Assembly: GCF_008831285.2 (NCBI RefSeq) | Contig: NC_045138.2 | Coordinates: 3,390,143-3,454,142 of the forward strand | Source: Nymphaea colorata | Lineage: Eukaryota; Streptophyta; Magnoliopsida; Nymphaeales; Nymphaeaceae | Direction: 5' to 3' | Length of the DNA stretch: 64,000 nt | In this document: positions 61,101-64,000 of the stretch, piece after piece | Numbering within the stretch: position 1 is the first letter of the stretch | Layout: each line of letters begins with the position of its first letter | The notes under the pieces: model-generated | Databases searched by the model: none | Told to the model about the DNA's origin: nothing | The model's input: the letters and a program-made list of their open reading frames with translations, nothing else | Translations under genes and position numbers: made by a program

Positions 61101-61871
61101 AACCGATTCAATAAAATCTGTTCTCTAGTGGAATCTATAAATAAAAAATTAGTGACCGAAAATTAAGAAAAGGTGAGCATCTTTCATGGTATCAGCATTG
61201 GAGTCTTCCTTCATAGGAAGTCAGTTTGTGTTTGGGTGTAGGTCATGAGACTGGGTACAGTTGAATTGCATTTCTCCACTATTTCCAAACAGCAACCTTT
61301 CGAATAACTGTCGTCAATCTCTTAGCTCTAACCAGTTTCCCTCTTCAACCATCCTAAAGTTACATTACTTCTATGCAAGTGATCATGGGCATGTGCAAGC
61401 CAGCTCCATCACCGAACTAAAACCAGAATATCATGACCCATGAGAGAGCGGATGTGGAAAATCAATGAAAAAAAAGAACAATGGTTTCAACAGAGCATAA
61501 TACAAAACCACTTTCATCTGAATAGCGCCAAAACCCGCGTTATTGCTTAAGAAAACTTGACAGCGACAGCAAAGATGGACGACAATGTACCAGGGGATGT
61601 ATTTGATGGACGTTCCTTCCTCAACTCGCGTTTTCACTAGAGAATCCGGCACCCTCTTGTTGAGCTCCTTCAGGATGTCCGAGAGGGGTCGGCTGATTCC
61701 AGACGTGGGGATTTCTTCTCCTTCCGTGCTAGTAGCTCCATAAGGAGGGGCCGAGAAAGATTGCGAAGAATAATAAGAAGGACGGATCAGAGCGGACCGA
61801 CGAAGAAATGATCGAATGCAGGGGTCCGCAGAACAACTGCTTCGGAATAAACATCGGAGGGAAGACGACAT
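58195..61871 (-). CDS. RAD52: RAD52-like DNA repair/organellar DNA-binding protein
   Basis: A plant RAD52-like protein (RAD52-1/ODB1 type), which binds single-stranded DNA and promotes annealing in recombination-dependent repair; plant members act in organelles and/or the nucleus. Coding exons on the minus strand are 61871-61591, 59191-59154 (38 bp), 58931-58837 and 58338-58195. They sum to 558 nt (185 aa plus TAA) with matching phases. Residues 1 to about 55 are basic and Ser/Arg-rich (CIRSFLRRSALIRPSYYSSQ), like a mitochondrial or plastid presequence. The conserved core follows: GISRPLSDILKELNKRVPDS, LVKTRVEEGTSIKYIPW, HIVNRIMNVHAP, EWSGEVRSITYSPDGKSVSV, VYRVTLYGVDSE, FRESTGTASVDDTSYGDPVQ and KAEAMAFRRACARLGLGLHL, ending YHEDAM. 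The length is normal for the family. The 2.4-kb first intron contains a MITE-like repeat. The gene is divergent from the MAD1-like gene. Confidence 0.94.
59354..59695. repeat. TAAGTCACATGGGT-family repeat in RAD52 intron
   Basis: Starts AATCCTAAGTCACATGGGTG and has GGGTATGGGTGCAGGTGCAG near the start and CACACCCATACCCTAAAA near the end, giving an imperfect inverted arrangement like 15199-15568. No coding content. Confidence 0.5.
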
Positions 61872-62741
61872 CTTCGGCTGCCGCTGCTACTTCTTCTTTG
61901 CCACCGGTTGGAGGGAAACCCCACGTTTCAAAGTGGGGGGCACCCTGAAGCTCCTCCGCCTTTCTAGGGTTCTCTTCTGTGTCCCGCCAAGCGAAACGAC
62001 ACTTCTTCCCCTTGCGGGGATATTGGGTCCGACGTCCGAACCAATGGGTGCGACCAACTTTACCACTTGTTGGCCTCAAAATGTCTGTTTCTATATTATT
62101 ATTTTCAGGTTTTCAATTATTTATATAAATCGACGATCTTTATTATTTTCATGTACGGGATTATTTATATAAATCGACGATCACCTCTTTCTCTCTCTCC
62201 TTCTTTCTTTTAAAGGGTATCAATATTTCGCTTTTATAGTCATCATTAATAAACATTGATTCGTTTAATTTGATTGCAAACATTTAAATTGATATTCTTT
62301 ACATAATTATTATGTTGATATCATTTATAATTGATCGTGTTAAACTCATTCGTGGAATATTGGTTCGATTGATTTTAATACGATAAAAATACTGTTTAGA
62401 GTTTAAAAGAATTGTATTATACTGAAACATGACATCGACCATAAGATTTGAACTTTAGTCCTTTGTATATTAACTATCTTGTATCGCCACTTGATTCCGC
62501 TATTTTTCTTCAGCATAATTTAAATACGTATGAGTTATTATCCGTATAATTGTACATAAGCATGTACACGCACGGTCGGTGGCCAAGGCCAAAATCGAAA
62601 GGCGCGCCATTCCCAAGCAACGCCAAGCTTGGGTAGAGGGAGAGAGAGGGGGTCAGGGAGGACGGGGTGATTATTTCTGGTTTGAACTTTGAAGGAGGGC
62701 GAGGGAGGAAGATCAAGAAGGGGAAGTCCCGGGTATCAAGA
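61872..62741. promoter_or_regulatory. Divergent intergenic region RAD52-like / MAD1-like
   Basis: About 870 bp separate the two start codons. GC-richer leaders lie at both ends (61872-62070 and 62570-62741). An AT-rich middle (62090-62530) contains a 21-bp direct repeat, ATTTATATAAATCGACGATC-type, at 62118-62138 and 62162-62182. It presumably contains both promoters; no specific factor site is claimed. Confidence 0.55.
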
Positions 62742-62909
62742 ATGATCGTGAGGACTCCTCCGGCTAAGAGGAAGGCTGAAGCCTACACCGTCGTCACTCC
62801 GGGCAGTGCTCCGACAAGTCAGCAGCTCGTCGTCTACCAAGATCCTTTGCCCGATGTCCATGACGGTCAGCCTGAACCCATGCTCTGCACATATCAATGT
62901 CGCCAGATG
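62742..62909 (+). CDS. MAD1: First coding exon of a probable MAD1 spindle-checkpoint protein
   Basis: A 56-codon first exon ends at a donor ATG|GTATCG in phase 0. It begins MIVRTPPAKRKAEAYTVV, has LVVYQDPLPDVHDGQPEP, and ends MLCTYQCRQM. This start (M-[IL]-x-R-T-P-P-x-K-R), followed by an LV[IV]Y-x-D element and LCTYQCRQM, is what I remember from plant MAD1, the coiled-coil kinetochore/nuclear-pore protein that recruits MAD2 in the mitotic checkpoint. The coiled-coil exons must lie right of the window. A possible second exon begins at 63981 after TTTCCAG (NEEFEV...), but it is too short to judge. The frame is open upstream to 62667; the start at 62742 is chosen because it matches the family N-terminus. 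The name rests on memory of a short motif, so it is less certain than the exon itself. Confidence 0.65.
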
Positions 62910-64000
62910 GTATCGATTCGCCTTCCAATCCCCCCATTTTTGAAATCATTTGTAGGCCATCAAAGCGAGCCCGCAAGGCTTGTTACGCGGTTATTTTCTT
63001 TCGTCCGTTTATTTCATAATTTTCATACGCATCAGCTGCAAAGCTCCACAGAGTCCTGGTGTTGATAATAATTGGGGTTATGACGTGCTTGTTGCATCCG
63101 TTTCTTCAGTATTTGGGACCTGTTTCGTGTCCCACAATGGAAGAACTTGTTGGATTTCTGGAAAGTTCGGGGCATAGCGCGTTTAGTTGGATACTTGGAT
63201 ATTGATAGTTTGTTACATGCCAATAAGAAAGAATTTCTTCTGCAAAGGTCATTCCGTAGCGGAAGATGAAACCGAATGTCTTCTTGATCATTCACACTGG
63301 TTACATGCAACCCCATCCATCTTTCTGTCGCCGGTCTTTTCAAGCACTACGAAGCGAGTGAACCCGAAAACCGGCAGCTACATGCATTCTTGTTTTACTA
63401 TGTTCGTGCTCCTAGTTGATTTGTCCAATTCATAGGATTATTCTCTGTTGGATGTTTCTTTGCTGGTTTAACAGTTCTCATGGTGCTTTTTCCTGGGGTT
63501 TCGATGTGTAATCATTTAAACGAGCACCTTCCCTATTTTCTGTTGGTCCCTTCATTAGATTACAAAGCATGGCGCTTTAGGTTATTACGTATTATGTCCA
63601 TTTAAACCAGCACTTTCCCTATTTTCTGTCGGCGTCCCTTCATAAGATTACAAAGCATGTCCTTTTAGTTATTACGTATTATGTCCTTTTTTGGCTCAGA
63701 GTTGTTGAACACACGCTCATCAATCCGCAGTACGCTATTTGTTCCGATCGTTATTCCAAATGAAGCTGTATGGTGTATTCAGTTCACTAAATAAATAAAC
63801 GAGGTACCAATGGAGCGATGTTGCTGATATGTATATTGAGTATTACATGCTTTCTGGCATTGTTACGAAAGACATTCTTACACATTTGAGGATAAAGGAT
63901 GTAACATTTAGGGATGATCTCGTTCCCCAAACTCGGGTCTTTGGTAGTTCCTCGTGTAGGATCCCATTTCTACTTTCCAGAATGAAGAATTTGAGGTTTT
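62910..64000 (+). other. Probable intron 1 of the MAD1-like gene
   Basis: No coiled-coil coding exon is visible up to 63980. A direct repeat of about 80 bp containing CACTTTCCCTATTTTCTGT/CACCTTCCCTATTTTCTGT and ATTACAAAGCATG lies at 63520-63690. The short frames in this stretch match no family. Confidence 0.5.

Noticed and set aside
1-64000. tRNA, rRNA and conserved plant miRNA genes
   Set aside because: I looked by eye for tRNA B-box-like segments (GGTTCGAATCC) and common mature miRNA sequences (miR156-miR408) and saw none. A covariance-model search would be more sensitive.

Overview
This is nuclear DNA of a flowering plant. Genes are widely spaced and split by GT-AG introns, intergenic DNA is AT-rich, and the window holds many (GA)n/(TA)n microsatellites, TIR elements (MITEs) and retrotransposon remnants. 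The five genes I recognise are conserved plant families. The species cannot be fixed from the sequence alone. There is no prokaryotic or organellar operon structure, no tRNA or rRNA gene and no CRISPR array.

Layout. (1) 1321-8372 (+): the last eight coding exons of a CLPTM1-family multi-pass membrane protein; its 5' exons lie left of the window. (2) 10585-25712 (-), tail-to-tail with it: a complete SGS3 gene, the partner of RDR6 in secondary-siRNA production. Five coding exons join in frame to 676 codons. One intron of about 12.66 kb (11991-24653) splits the XS domain. It contains a GC-rich, frameshifted DUF506 fragment inside a probable TIR element, a 1.88-kb non-autonomous LTR retrotransposon with a perfect 5-bp target duplication, a degenerate Ty1/copia tail and several MITE-like repeats. 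A 5'UTR intron probably extends to about 28316 and carries a LINE fragment. (3) 28440-37407: repeat-rich intergenic DNA. (4) 37408-42430 (-): an RRM RNA-binding protein with a Tyr/Gly-rich tail (RBM24/38-like plant family), six coding exons, 289 aa, with a TATA-like box near 42750. (5) 42770-58194: about 15 kb without a recognisable gene, holding hAT-like MITEs, an AT-rich repeat family and microsatellites. (6) 58195-61871 (-): a RAD52-like organellar DNA repair/single-strand-binding protein, four exons, 185 aa. (7) 62742 (+) to beyond the right edge: the first coding exon of a probable MAD1 spindle-checkpoint protein, divergent from RAD52 across about 870 bp.

The genes do not form one pathway; they are independent housekeeping or regulatory genes. 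The most interesting part is the SGS3 large intron, where a silencing gene carries a nested collection of transposons, one of which seems to have captured a host gene fragment. All exon borders were read by eye from splice dinucleotides, reading-frame continuity and remembered family sequence; none was checked by alignment or RNA data.
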